Part shown: piece after piece, positions 45,326 through 56,630 of the stretch
Numbering within the stretch: the first letter of the stretch is position 1
Layout of the letters: each line of letters begins with the position of its first letter
NCBI GenBank assembly: GCA_003439945.1
Contig: QVRM01002107.1
Span: 46,075 to 110,074, forward strand
Direction of reading: 5' to 3'
DNA from: Dermanyssus gallinae
Lineage: Eukaryota; Arthropoda; Arachnida; Mesostigmata; Dermanyssidae
Length of the DNA stretch: 64,000 bases
Position numbers and translations under genes: made by a program
The notes under the pieces: generated by a model
Seen by the model: only the letters and a program-made list of their open reading frames with translations
Databases searched by the model: none
Told to the model about the DNA's origin: nothing

Positions 45326-46615
45326 TTTTCAATCTCGGTATTGTCATGGTTTTTGTAAACTGGCGGTCTGCAATTGGGAGGCGTCCAATAAGCCAGCACC
45401 TATGCCAGACTAATTAAGGATTAGACTCATACACGAGAAGGCTCAAAAGCCAAACGCAGAGCGAAGCGTAAAACACCATCGCCAACGCAAGTGCTTAACA
45501 CAGGCGACATCGACAAATTCGATGGAGGTGCGCATGGGAGCATGTCCCTGCAAACGCCAGAGACGATTACGGCGTTATGGCCTGCAAGCCAACTAAGGCG
45601 TCACGAGGAAAGTGATGCGAGCAATGCTTCGCTACCAGGCTGGCAGGCTGGAAGAGCGAGAGATTGAGACAACAAAACACGCAAGTCGTCGAACAGAGAA
45701 AGACAGAGAGCAGAGCGCGCGCGATTGTCCCATAGAAATTGTCAATGCCGGATGCCGCCTATATCTGACGAAGAACCCACGCAAACGTCTAGGATAGAAC
45801 CACTGCAGTTCTTGCCGTTTGGGGGAACCTTTGGCAATATCGATGCTCTATATCACCATCAACACCATCGCCATTCGTACTATCACCATCATCCTAACAG
45901 ACAAGCAGCTCTGTTCGGCAGGCAACCTTGTTACATGGGTGAACCCCCTTCAAGAACGCTAAACTGAGATTGGGCTAAACTGATAAATTCATAGACGTAG
46001 CTATCGTGTATGAGCAGAATTTGGGGCGCCGATTTTTGCTGCATGTACGTGTGGTAATGTATCAATAAGGTTAGTAAGCTTGTTTGGCTGCCACTAGGTT
46101 TGAAATCGGGTGATAAAGTTCTTTGTAACGCTTTGTAAATGTGCGAAGCCCTTTCTTATCCTAAAATTCTCCATTGCTTCTTTGCTTGCTCGCTCACAAC
46201 CTGCCATATCGTATTAGGGACCTTTGTGTAGATTCTGGCTTCCTGCCAGACAGAGTCGACACTGCAGTCTGCACCGATCAATCGTGCTTTCAAGATCGGT
46301 TGTTGATTTTTGGCCAAAAAGCTACAGATGCCTATGTGTTTGCAATTGACTGAGTCGGATATCTCGATTTTACAACAGTTACCAGCGAAACGTAAGAATA
46401 AATAAGATATATTGAAAAAATGACAACACTTTGCAAAAAATCATGATCTAAACTAGAAAGCTGTTGTTGGTGACTTTATAAAACCAATCATCAAGACGGT
46501 TTTAAAGCAACCTCTATAACACTTTTGCGCAGGTAGAAAAATACAGAAACTGATAGCAGGAAAGTAGCGAATATATATGTATACCATTCACGGGCCAAGT
46601 AAAGCAGGACGTAGT
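45326..46615. other. no recognisable gene
   Basis: GC-richer to about 45960 with CACCATCA-type runs near 45855-45895, then AT-rich. No domain-bearing frame. Confidence 0.5.
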
Positions 46616-46619
46616 AGAC

Positions 46620-47480
46620 TCATTATGTCGGCCGTCGAATCTATAGCGTTGTTTGGAGCACCGGTGTGATTCAAAGCGGCTAAAGAGTTACAAGGGCTAA
46701 AACATATGTAAAAGAACACAAAGGACCGCGGCCTTACGGATTACTCAGGCCTATAGGACTGTTAGCACCTTCGCTGCACTTGTCCTTGCTGGCACTCTTC
46801 CCTTAGACCTAAAGGCAGAGGAAAGACAAAGATTATGGGATAGGGCCCCAGAAAGCTCTAATAGGAAAGTCAGAGATGATGAAAGGGGAAACACACTTAC
46901 TGCTTGGCAGAACGAATGGGCTGCCATTCCAGATGGTGCACCGGGCGCGCGTGCGCGACCTTATTCCTGACATAAGGAAGTGGTTGAATCGATCCGGCGG
47001 AAAGGCTGATCACTTTCTGACGCAGGTTATAACGGGCCATGGCATCTTTCAGACATATCTGTCAAGGATAGGAAAAGTCTCCTCGGACACATGCGTACTC
47101 TGTGACCTAGGCGTCGTAGACGACGCTGCACATACTATGTTGGTCTACCCGGTATTTGCGCAAGTCAGAATAGAGACTAAAAGAAAAGCGCTGAACTGAT
47201 TGAAGTTTGGCGGGGAGCAAAATTCTACGAACCCTCCGGACCTGCCTACTCAGGAAATTGCACAATTTGTGCAATTCGTTTTGAAGGCACATATAACTGG
47301 CATATAGGAGCTGCAGTGGCACGAGAGGTACTGGTTAGAATGAGGCACCTGGAGCGCCTCAGGAGAGACAGATTTGCAACAGAGAGGACAGAATACGCCT
47401 GTACCTCTAGAAGAACCGTTTCGCAGGTGGAGAAAAGCAGTATTACGGCTATAGGGTCAAACCTTGAGATGTCTTCGGCC
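46620..47480 (+). mobile_element. R1-like ORF2 C-terminal fragment F
   Basis: From about 46622, ESIALFGAPV leads into QRTAALRITQAYRTVSTFAA followed by LVLAGTLPLDL (46719 on), the region after the RT thumb in R1-clade proteins. After a frame change near 46930 comes RDLIPDIRKWLNR, then LTQVITGHGIFQTYLSRIGK and CVLCDLGVVDDAAHTMLVYP. Here the knuckle keeps Cys-x2-Cys and His, but Tyr replaces the last Cys. A TGA ends the frame at 47197, and similarity continues weakly to about 47480 (LPTQEIAQFVQFVLKAH). The RT core is missing (5' truncation). The poly-G run at 47568 may lie in the 3' flank. Confidence 0.85.
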
Positions 47481-48536
47481 AGTTGATCTGAAGAGCACTC
47501 ACCACTCTTCCTGTCGGCTCGTAGTACTATTAAATGGAGAGCCGGGCTGGCAGAAAGTGAACCTTAAGGGGGGGGGGGGGGTGCGTTTAGTGGGAATGAT
47601 CTCGGCGCAATAATGTCCAACCGTCGAGGGTGAGTCCCACACTGCATAGGGCCTGAGTTTCTATCTACTCGCCGTATTGCGTTAGTGCCTAAAGCATTTA
47701 ACTACTCCTCCATTAAAAAAAAAAATATATATATATATACATGTAATCAGTGTACTACCTGATGTGGGGTCAGCTTTGATAGCAGATACGCAAGGTGTGA
47801 CCTTCACAAAACTCACCTTTAATTGAGTAGTTACGGTTTAGTTTTCGGGCGTCAATGTTGGTAGGTTTAATCATAGAAATTATTTTACTTGTTTACCTGA
47901 TCAAAAACACATGCAGCTTACTTCCACTAAAGAGAGGCCAAACAAGCCAGGTTATACGCAACGCTAAAAGCTGAAAAGAAGCGCGTTATAATCCTGGTGG
48001 TCGTGCGCACCTGGCCAAGTGAAATGTCTGCAAAATACATACCCAAAAATGAACGATCTCAGATGAAACAAAATCTAAAGCGTCCCTTCGAGATAGTACC
48101 TGTGATCAGTTGGATGCTAAAACATGAAAAAAGTTGGATAGCAATCGTCTCGACGTTTCGTCAGGGCAAGGAAAATTAAAAAATCTATACAAAAGACGCA
48201 AGAAAAGTCCTAACGTAGTGAGATCAGCAAGTCCAGGCTATCTGCGCGGCGCCAAATGTGTGTTACAGTGGGTTGGGCCGTAGGCCAAACGCCGGGGGTC
48301 TCATATTGTGTTGTCCGTATGTGTATATATATATAGCTACCGCTAGCGTTCGAAACCTTGGGCGGTCCAGGCAACTTGACTCGCAAACTCCTTCACAGAG
48401 TCGGTGAACAGCTGAACCTCGCAACCGGAGACAAAAGATCTACGGCTTTCTTGAGACAGCGCCTCGACCTTGACGTCCAACGCGGGAACGCGGCGTCCGT
48501 CCGGGGCTCCATTTTTATTCCTTAATAAAAGTTAAC
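47481..48536. other. no recognisable gene
   Basis: Holds a G14 run (47568-47581), a short A-run plus TA tract (47717-47739) and unremarkable sequence up to the R2-like element. Confidence 0.55.
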
Positions 48537-48551
48537 TATATATATATATAT
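48537..48551. repeat. short (TA)n at the 3' end of the R2-like element
   Basis: Plus-strand context is AGTTAACTATATA...TCGAAAAT. On the minus strand the element ends AATAAATCATCGCAATATTT, CGA, then (TA)n, then TAGTTAAC. Confidence 0.9.
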
Positions 48552-48679
48552 CGAAAATATTGCGATGATTTATTAATCAATTACAATACGTTTGCACACT
48601 CGGCAGTGCTCGCTTTAATACAAATTGTGGTAAAAGGTGTCACGTGAGATTAAGAATCAGCTGTCCGTGTCCCTTGCTT

Positions 48680-49281
48680 GATGGCAGCCTGCGCTCTTAT
48701 GGATTCGGTGCAAGCGGTATATCCTCAATGTCCCTTGCAACGTTAAGACGGTAAGATCCATGAGATTCCTCTTCGTGACGCCGAGCCCCTAGAGCGTACT
48801 TGCAGATTCGGAGTCCCATACACCACTCATAGAGATAGTGATGAATCCGAATCTGCGAGGTTTTTGCGGGTCGGGGACTCTTAGGAACTCGACGTCATAT
48901 TTGGTGATCTTGTCCTGTTGCGCTTTTGCCAGGTCCATATTCGGGTCGCAAACCTTGGCATCTCCAGACCTCGGTAGGTGTTGTTATTACGAGGTCGGGC
49001 TTTAGACCCGGTGCGCCCGATCGACGGAATACTCGCTCACGAACCACCTCATGACCTTTCTCGCGGAGAAGATGCGCCACGCGATCATAGATGTCGTCAT
49101 GTCTCTTTATAGTTTGATTGTGTGTTGTATCGCACATCTGAGCGACATGAGCCAACGTCTCAGGCGCATGACAAGCGTGCCTACAACGTGTGTTGTAGAC
49201 CGGGCGTCCCCTACGCCTTAATAGTGCGTTGATCCTGAGCTTTAGTAGGTTTAAATACTCCTTACCAGATAGGTAGGGCAT
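48680..49281 (-). pseudogene. CCHC motif and restriction-like endonuclease of the R2-like element
   Basis: LLKLRINALLRRRGRP leads into CRHACHAPETLAHVAQMCDT and TH: Cys-x3-Cys, His and Cys ligands as in the R2/NeSL-type knuckle. Next is RHDDIYDRVAHLL, then LKPDLVITTPTEVW, the PD of the nuclease. A +1 frame change near 48965 gives DAKVCDPNMDLAKAQQDKIT followed by KYDV (the downstream Asp and Lys-Tyr). Then come FGFITISMSGVWDSES and LTVLTLQGTLRIYRLHRI. The PD...D...K arrangement is that of the nuclease that cleaves a specific target site in R2-clade elements. One frameshift inactivates it. Confidence 0.85.
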
Positions 49282-49472
49282 ACCCTTAATCCAGTAATGT
49301 ACAAAGGGCGTTTCTTGTGTTTTTTTTTTTAATGTGCCGCATCAAACGTGTGTAGTTGTTGAGACCAGTAATCGGTCTCTTGTGTGGCGGTCTCAATGGA
49401 GGTTCCCAAGCGCTCGCAAAGAAGTCTTGTTTTCGCAAGGTCTTTTTTGAAAAGCTCGGTAGTTAGCATTCA

Positions 49473-50644
49473 TTAGACCCCAGGGTGCGTGGAGTGTTGT
49501 AGTGCTGTCAGAGGGGACAGGCGGAGTCTGGGGATAAATATTTGGAAGCAGGGAATGTCCAGACCGCCGTGTGCTGTATGCATGTAGAGGTAGGCGTTTG
49601 ATACCGAGTTTTCGAGCTTAAGCCATTTTGACTTAACAACCTTTCTGATCACTTTGGTCAGGTCGCTAAGGAGTGCGTTAAATGATGTGGGACCGGAGAC
49701 CAGTTTATATAGGAGGCGGAGAATGAGAAAGTCTTTTAAAAATATGAGTCTTTGGTGGGGTTTAAGGGCACCTATCGTGAGTCTGTTGATTAAATTAAGG
49801 AGTATATCCTTGGTGGAGTCAACTCTGCCATTGCTGTGAAAGTCGACTCCCAGATATCTCCATAGATCGCTCATACCTTTAACTGGCAATTGCCGATTTC
49901 CAACGTTAAATTCTGGTACGGTATTAATAAAACCTTTACCTTCCTTCCTATTAAATATGTGGGAGATAGTAAAGCTTTTATTAGTATTAATTTCAAGGCG
50001 TCGGGATTTCAAAAGGGGGTCCGCAATATTAAGGAGCTGTTGGAGAGTAGATTTCGTGGAGGCTAGGAGGATGAGATCATTCGCAAAGGCTAAGCCCATA
50101 AGGCGGAAGTCATCAGTAAGTTGGTACCCGATATTAGTTTTGTCTAATTTTGAAAAAATGTCGTCGAGAACTAGATTAAATAAAAGGGTGGACAGAGGAT
50201 CTCCCTGCCTAACACCCCTAGTTAGCCAAAAAGTGCAACATTCTTGTCCAATTTTCCTAAAATATTTTTCGTGAGGCAATTGCCTGTGTACGGTGTTTTC
50301 ATGTCATGGCTAATTTTAATCCACTCCGGCATTTACCTTGTCTAAATTGGAAACTATGCAAACCAAACCTTGTCTAAATTGGAAACCATGCAAACCATGA
50401 GTGGCCGGTCTGGGTCTCGAACAAAGTCCTCCCGAATCCAAGGCAAAGGCTTTGCCACTAAGCCATCTTGCTCGGTGTGATTATATGAGAGTTTTAGATG
50501 AGAGGTACAAGCGTTCGATATACTCGTATTAATGAATACCTCCGGGTATCCGCAAGTCCGGAGTGACCAGAGGACGGAGTCATGACTCACCACGTCAAAC
50601 GCCTTACGGAGGTCGATTGAGGCGAGTCTGAGCTCACGTCCCAC
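49473..50644 (-). pseudogene. reverse transcriptase of the R2-like element
   Basis: Motif A: LASIDLRKAFDVVSHDSVLW followed by SLRTCGYPEVFI (50630-50530), with Asp present. A SINE then interrupts the frame. After it come FWLTRGVRQGDPLSTLLFNL (motif B, about 50220) and MGLAFANDLILLASTKS (motif C, about 50085). Motif C reads Ala-Asn-Asp instead of Ala-Asp-Asp, so the first catalytic aspartate is lost. KSFTISHIF, DLWRYLGVDFHSNGRVD (the YLG block) and a thumb-like helix region (LKPHQRLIFLKDFLILRLLY) complete the domain. The two open stretches are in different frames. Inactive. Confidence 0.9.
50336..50478 (-). mobile_element. tRNA-derived SINE inside the R2-like RT
   Basis: On the minus strand, GAGCAAGATGGCTTAGTGGC carries a pol III A box (TGGCTTAGTGGC, plus-strand 50454-50465). 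After 31 bases comes a B box (GTTCGAGACC, 50413-50422). This is the spacing of a tRNA gene, and the flanking bases (GGACTTTGTTCGAGACCCAG) look like a decayed T arm. A 3' tail follows with two 32-bp tandem units (CCTTGTCTAAATTGG on the plus strand at 50336 and 50368). It interrupts the RT between motifs A and B, so it inserted after the R2-like copy. No other copy is evident in the window. Confidence 0.75.
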
Positions 50645-50659
50645 AGACTTGACATCGTT

Positions 50660-51213
50660 AAGGATGCCATTGAGAACCGCAAGATTTTCGAAGGTACCAT
50701 TTCAGGAAGAAACGCTCGCCGGATTGGGAGAAGCCTAATAGAGTTCAGGAGGCGTCTAGAGAGAATTTCTCCAGGTGTTTTGTTATTATTATCTAATATA
50801 AAATCTGGTTCTAATGTTGCTAAAAGTTCACGGTCTTGTGGGTTCCATCTAGCCTTCTCAGAGGGGGGGGGGGCTGAAATGTTCTCATTATTTTTGTCCG
50901 GATGAGCATGACGACGGTGTAAAGTAAGACCTGATTTAGAATTAAAAGCCTTTAAGCAAGTGCCGCGTGAAGTACTAGGGGGGGTAAAACTATTATTAGA
51001 AGTGTTATTCTGTGTGGAAATTGAAATAAAATCATTAGTCTGTGATCGGTTAGAAGTTAGGGAAGTGGCACGAACTTCTCGTTGATTGTGAGTCAATCTA
51101 ATGTGGCTCGCAAGGCCCGCGCCAGATTTGCATACTCGCCCGCAAGGATGGCAGCTGAGTCTTCCGGCGGTGTTGTTGCCGTCACGTGATGCCATCGTTG
51201 TCTTGGTCCACAT
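50660..51213 (-). pseudogene. N-terminal zinc-finger/Myb region of the R2-like ORF
   Basis: Starts MWTKTTMASRDGN at 51213, with a possible second start at the inner Met. Finger 1 is CHPCGRVCKSGAGLASHIRL followed by TH, with Cys-x2-Cys and His-x4-His ligands. Finger 2 is degraded: CLKAFNSKSGLTLHRRHAH keeps one Cys and the His pair, while the first Cys position is not visible. A Ser/Thr/Asn-rich linker separates them. RWNPQDRELLATLEPDFI is the Myb-like DNA-binding helix that follows the fingers in R2-clade proteins, and PGEILSRRLLNSIRL follows it. These parts recognise target DNA. A frame change near 50700 ends the real coding, and the last 30 or so residues of the open frame are spurious. Confidence 0.85.
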
Positions 51214-51300
51214 CGGTGGTAAAATTTATTTAGAAGTTTCGTAGGTGAACGATGACGCGATTTTACGCAGATGTTGTTGTTATAATCGCTAAAATGACGC

Positions 51301-52303
51301 GGTCTTTAGACCATCATTATGCACATCTCTACCCAGAGAGCACTCTGTCATATTTCGTCACGTACTGTATTTATGCAAAATAGCGCCGAAAGTAGAAGTT
51401 AAAAATTGCACATTAATATGTACAATAGTAGTGTCGGTCTAAGATATATATTTGTGGTAGTTAGATGGAAGACTAGCAACGGACAGAGCAATTGCTGTAT
51501 TTTTGATTCAGTGGAATTGAAGCATTTATCACAAATATGTGGTAGGTATGTAGGTCGTCAATTCCTAAATAGGTAGTCTATCAAAATATATAATGGTTTG
51601 AAAACACGATATAGCTGCCCAATATATTGTTGATTATTATGTTCTCTACGCTGAGTTCGATTTTAAAGCTCGGAACAAAGCGTATCTATACGCCACCATA
51701 TATATGCACTGTCTGTGTTTTGTAGCCAGAGCATACCTATATAGAAGTTAAGATTAGTGACATATAATTAGGGACGTATTTTTTTACTAAAACGACTATA
51801 TAGGTGGACTCATTTTTTTTTTCTCATCAAATTATAACAATTTTGCATCTTTTAAATGCAAAAAGAAACTGTTTGACGGTGTTGGATCTTACAGTTCAGT
51901 CACATTGATGGTCACGATGGTCTGTGACGAAAGACTCCCGTTAAGGAACCAGATGTAACTTGCGATCTAGGCAATTTAAGCGAGAGCTCGCACCAGTGCG
52001 ACCTTCCGGCTCAACAGCTGAGAAGAAACTATATATATATACGTATACTATGAAAATATGTACGAATGTATATATAAACAGAGAGAGGAAGACTAAAGTT
52101 TAAATTGTCGATAATTTAGTCCCCGTAACAAGCTTTCTCGTGACTATAGAGACTAGTTTGTTCTAGTGTAGCGTTTAGGTCAGCAGTTCTTTATACATAC
52201 ATATGATCTGTCTGGTTTGTTGGGCATTAAAATGGTCCAGACAGTTAATCGTTGTGACTTCAATATCAACGAGCAAAGCTGCGCTGCCTTTGACTTTTTC
52301 TAT

Positions 52304-52307
<4 letters not shown>
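51301..52307. other. no recognisable gene
   Basis: AT-rich, no ORF of note on either strand. A TA-rich patch lies at 52028-52080. Confidence 0.55.

Positions 52308-52342
<35 letters not shown>
52308..52342. repeat. (AT)n microsatellite
   Basis: AT run between TATTGTGT and ACATTACATG. Confidence 0.95.
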
Positions 52343-52346
<4 letters not shown>

Positions 52347-53254
52347 TACATGCATACATAGGACGCCTGACCTAACGAGGCAAAATCCATAAACTTTAGG
52401 GCGGTACAGTGCTGCCCGTGCGTAGATTATATACCCGGCTCTACTAGCGCACTACGTGTCGTGCTTAATAGCGTCGATATAAAACAACAAAATTAATGCC
52501 ATTCTTGTGGCCTTTATGCTTCTCTGTGCCGTACGCCTCGGTGACTTCCTCTCTCTGATTTTCTCTTTATCTTTCTTACTAGCTCGTCTTTCTAGTTCAA
52601 CTGTTCCCATTTGTGGTTCCCTACTTTATCTTTTCTTCCTCTCCTCTCCATCGCCCCCCTCCGGCCTCTTTCTCTCTGTCTAGCATTCTCCTCTAAAAAT
52701 CGCACACAGTTTGCTGGCGGCCGGTGCGGCACAATGACCGGCTGAGTCACAGGGACCCTCGTGATGGCCCAGCCACGAGGGGAGCACAGGGTCACCTCGA
52801 ACGAGGGCGTTGAAATTGCTCTGCTTTTTCGGTGTTCGCATCATGGCGGGCTTGGTGGGCATAAGGGAAAAGTGGACGAACTGCACGAGGCAGGGATCGT
52901 GTCGAACTTCGAATGTCGACGAACTACTGCTGCACGACGTGGCTGACGTGCAGAGAGACGTGCACAGCAGACCGCCCACTCGCACCAAGCGGGCGCTCTA
53001 AAACGCTTTTATGTTGTCGTTGTCGTCGTCGCCGAAGCAGGATGCCGCAGCTGGCGGCTTCACAACATTGCTTTGCTTCGCGAGACATAGACCTAGCTAC
53101 ATTTTGGACCGCTCTAAGTACACCTTACTCTAGCACCTCTATGACTGTTTACCACCAGTAGCTACTCTAATAGCCGTATCAGAACTTCTACTCGGACTAA
53201 CTAATGTTGCTGCAGCGATTACGTCTTTTGTCATCTGAGCAGCTGCCATCGTCA
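52343..53254. other. CT-rich then GC-rich sequence, no recognised gene
   Basis: Pyrimidine-rich 52535-52690, then GC-rich. Both strands are open over 52680-53000 (102 codons minus, 60-80 codons plus) with no recognisable domain. Confidence 0.4.
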
Positions 53255-53395
53255 TCGTCGTCGTTGTTGTTATTGTTGTTTCTGTTGTTGTAATAGTGTT
53301 TCCTTTTTTTGTTGTTGTCGTTGCTGTTGTTGCTGCTGATGTTGTTTGGTTGTTGTTGTTGTTGTTGCTGCTATTGTCGCCATTTGTGCCGACTG
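53255..53395. repeat. TTG/GTC-rich trinucleotide block
   Basis: Interrupted TTG, GTC and CTG units. Translation is Val/Leu/Cys-rich (plus) or Thr/Asn-rich (minus). Confidence 0.9.
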
Positions 53396-54002
53396 TTACC
53401 AACCGTTGTTTCGACTACTCCTCAGAGCGCAACGATCACAATTAGTGGTCGTTGTTCTGCTGCCGGTACCACTTCCGCTGTTGCTGCCATTCGCTGCGTT
53501 TCAACTCAATCACCTTGAACGAGGCTTCTCACAAGCGTACGCCTATATACAGCGAGCTGCTGGTGTACATCAAAAGGTGTACACAGCTTTGTGTTGGTAG
53601 GTGTGGTCAACCCAATGGTTGGAATTAGGACGCTCGTAAACGACTCGAAGGGCTAGAGCCACGAGCCACTGCGTAGAGAAGGGCATCGGGTGGGGCGCAC
53701 CTCTTGGCCGGGGGCGCGGCCGACCGGTTTGAACGAACAGACACAGGCGTCATCGCCCGCTTGGCGCCGCCGCTCACCTGGGCGGCTGCAGTCACGCCGC
53801 ACGGGACGACACCCACCGCCGACTATGGTGGCGGTACGTCGGCCGTCGCTGCTAAACGGCCCGCCCAAACATGAGCAGGTGTCATGTACACTTCTTCAAT
53901 CGCTGGTAATTGGCAACGACCCGCGTGTCATCTAGTCTAATTAACTACCGCCACCGCCGCTCAAAGCATGTGTTGTCTACTTGCTCATCGACGACGCAAA
54001 GC
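53396..54002. other. GC-rich block, no recognised gene
   Basis: 53600-53900 is among the most GC-rich parts of the window, with several CpGs and ORFs open on both strands (60-81 codons). No domain or splice chain can be supported. Confidence 0.4.
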
Positions 54003-54015
54003 TATATATATATAC

Positions 54016-54052
<37 letters not shown>
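54003..54052. repeat. (TA)n microsatellite with TACATA interruptions
   Basis: TA run broken by three TACATA units. Confidence 0.9.
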
Positions 54053-54058
<6 letters not shown>

Positions 54059-54159
54059 CACTTGTATTAATATACTCATAATAATCAAAGGTGGCTTCTG
54101 TATTTTTAGTTTGTGTCAGTAGTGATTATAGCCGTTGGCGTCTGTCCCTTCCTAACAAC

Positions 54160-54300
54160 GATAATTTTAATAAAAACAACAACAATAGCAGCAACATACA
54201 ACAACAGTAGCAGCAGCAGCAGGCAGCCGTGGCTACAAGCACAATAATAGGAACAATGTGCAGCCGTAGCAACAACAATAACAACAGTTGTTGCTATACT
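54160..54300. repeat. CAA/CAG trinucleotide-rich block
   Basis: Scattered CAACAA, CAGCAG and AACAAT units over about 140 bases, interrupted by unique stretches. Confidence 0.7.
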
Positions 54301-56630
54301 AGGGCCGGCATCGACGGTCTTAACGAGAAACGTAAACTTTGGGTGGAATTAGTGTACATTTAGTATTGCTGTGGTTGTCGCAGTGGACCTTGCTGTTCTC
54401 GTCACACTCACAGTTGCACCAGTAGCACTAGTAGGTGTAGTAGACGGTCGCCTATGAAGCAACGTGAAAAACAGTTCCGTGGACGTTCAATTTTGGCTGA
54501 GGGTCAGCCCGAAAACTTTACTTTCGTAGACGGTGGAGTTCAACCCCACCACGCATGCCGGCCGTTCTTACTCATGTGTTTTCTCAAGTGTACGAGAAGA
54601 AGAAAATACAAGCAAGCACACAAGTAATACAAGAGGAAGAGACGTCGCCCCGCTGATTTCTTGTGATTTTTCTACTCTTTCTCGATTATCTTTGCAGCAT
54701 CTTACCAGGAGTTGGAGTCGGAGTTGGCGACAACGGTCGCGGTCAGCGGCGTCAGGTTGTTTCATGGTTGCTGGGAGAAAGCGATGCCTGCTTGCCTCGT
54801 CCGTTGTTTGACTGGCGCTGGTTGCTCTGTCACCAAATTGTGCACATGACTGGCTGGCTGCATGGCCGGCCGGCGGGCAACAAACTCCCCTTTAAATAAT
54901 GGCCGGATTTTTCGACGCACCCCCGGAAACGGGCCGCAGAGTTATGCATTTGAACAGTCAGCCGCTGCCCGCCGTCGATATTTTGTATGCGAGTGCCTCC
55001 GAAATCTCTTGGCTGCGACAGGCCTGCCCTGATAGGAGGCCAGGCCGCCGGGTACCACAGGGAAGGTCCTCTATCGATATGTAACAGCTATGCAGCAGTG
55101 GTAGTAACCGCATAAATGACACATCCAAGGCGAACGTGCGGCTTCACGGCGATAAATCATTAAGCACAAGTTCGTAAGGAAGAAACATTTCATTTTGGGA
55201 ACTCTAGAGTTGCTTTTGTACACTGTATCACACTGACTTGAATCCATAAAAGCACCTTTGACGCAACTGCACTCTGTTCACAGATCACACAGAGAACAAA
55301 CACAAGCAAACTTAACGAAACAAAACGGGGGTCCAAACTGAATCGAGAAGCATTTCGTAGTTAGTGTTGAGACTGCGCGGGAAAACCGCACAACCGTTCA
55401 TTGTTAAATACCCATAGCATATAATTTCAATTTTAATAGGAAACACCGATTCGCTGACTACAGTTAGGACTAAAAAAGCTATCAGAGTACTGGTGAAACA
55501 AACAAAATTACGTAAACCTTTAGCTTGATACGTTCAGGTGGAGGCATTTGTTGTATTTTGCTTGAAAACGGCGGGTCAGGTTACTGGTCAGGAATGTCAC
55601 CGTGGTCTCCCAGGCAAAGAAGACAAAAAGCTTAAAATAGTACTACTACCATTCTTACTACCAATGTGGCGCTTATTAACGCAACATGCTTATTAGCAAA
55701 ATCTGCAAGCGCTTAAAGCTATCCGCCGGCAACTAACGATCAAGAGAGTTCTTCCGTCAGCATTTGTCAACTAAAGTACAACGCAGAAATGCCTCTTCGG
55801 TGCTGGGCACATCTCACAGATAATCAATGCCTGGACTTCACGTTTGATTTTCACGACCCTCTTTACTAATATAAATAAAACATTATATATATATATAAAT
55901 ATATATACTTGAAAACATACATTCGCAAGGAGGCTACGTTGGAGATGTCTTTTAAGCCGCGAAGACATTAATCTTCCTAAAATAGCATTACTACTATAAC
56001 GCCAGAGTATGCGATTGTTATTTAAGTTGCAACAAGCAAATCTAGCACACACATTCTAAGACGTTAGACCAAACTATCTAAAGGTCGATGCTCGGTCTGC
56101 CCAAAAGTAGTTGCATGCACTGAACATATAAACAATACGTTTTCCTTGACGCGAGTTAAAGTGGTTACATGAAAAGTGTTTCCGGTTTGCTTTCCCGTCA
56201 ACCATGCCTAATTAACTCACTTGATCTATCGCTTTAAGCGTAAAGCATCCTTCTTTATGCAAATAAAGACTTTTCTTTTTGATCCTATTCTCCTCAATCC
56301 CTGATGGAATGTTTGGCCCAGCGAAACCTTCTGATGATGCACAACCAGGAAGCAGCAGTTGTGTTTCCTGTTGTTTTGTCCTGATGTCCGTTTGGAAATG
56401 CCTCTATCGAGCTGACGATCGGCGCCGCAGAACCTACAACCTAAAGAGTAGTGGACTGGAAAGTTCTTAGTGAGGCTATGAGAACTTTAGTGGCTACCGA
56501 TATATTTCACTCATGGTAAAGAATTACGGTGAATGAGAGTAAAAAGCACAGTGCTTGCCACTGAGGGCGACAGGCCAAAATGGTCTGCTCGCGGGGTAAT
56601 GAAGGAGACGCTTAAAGAGTAGATAGCTAG
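54301..56630. other. no recognisable gene
   Basis: Includes a 61-codon plus ORF at 54899 (MAGFFDAPPETGRRVMHLNS...) whose ATG sits in a good context (AATAATGG), but nothing supports it as a gene. The 54530-54900 stretch is GC-richer. A TA patch is at 55884-55908. Confidence 0.45.

Larger units (their letters stand above)
48552..51300 (-). mobile_element. R2-like non-LTR retrotransposon with zinc fingers and RLE
   Basis: The minus strand carries the full domain order of R2-type elements in one broken ORF. N-terminal CCHH-type zinc fingers and a Myb-like segment (51213-50770) come first, then the RT (50644-49473), then a CCHC motif and restriction-like endonuclease (49281-48680), then a 3' UTR ending AATAAATCATCG at a TA tract. 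No 28S rRNA sequence flanks it, so it is not at the classical R2 target. Frame changes divide it into at least four open stretches, motif C is mutated, and a SINE sits inside the RT. The 5' boundary is not clear; 51300 is approximate. Confidence 0.92.

Noticed and set aside
54899..55084. 61-codon ORF with a good ATG context
   Set aside because: Short, no motif, no upstream in-frame or promoter evidence beyond the start context.
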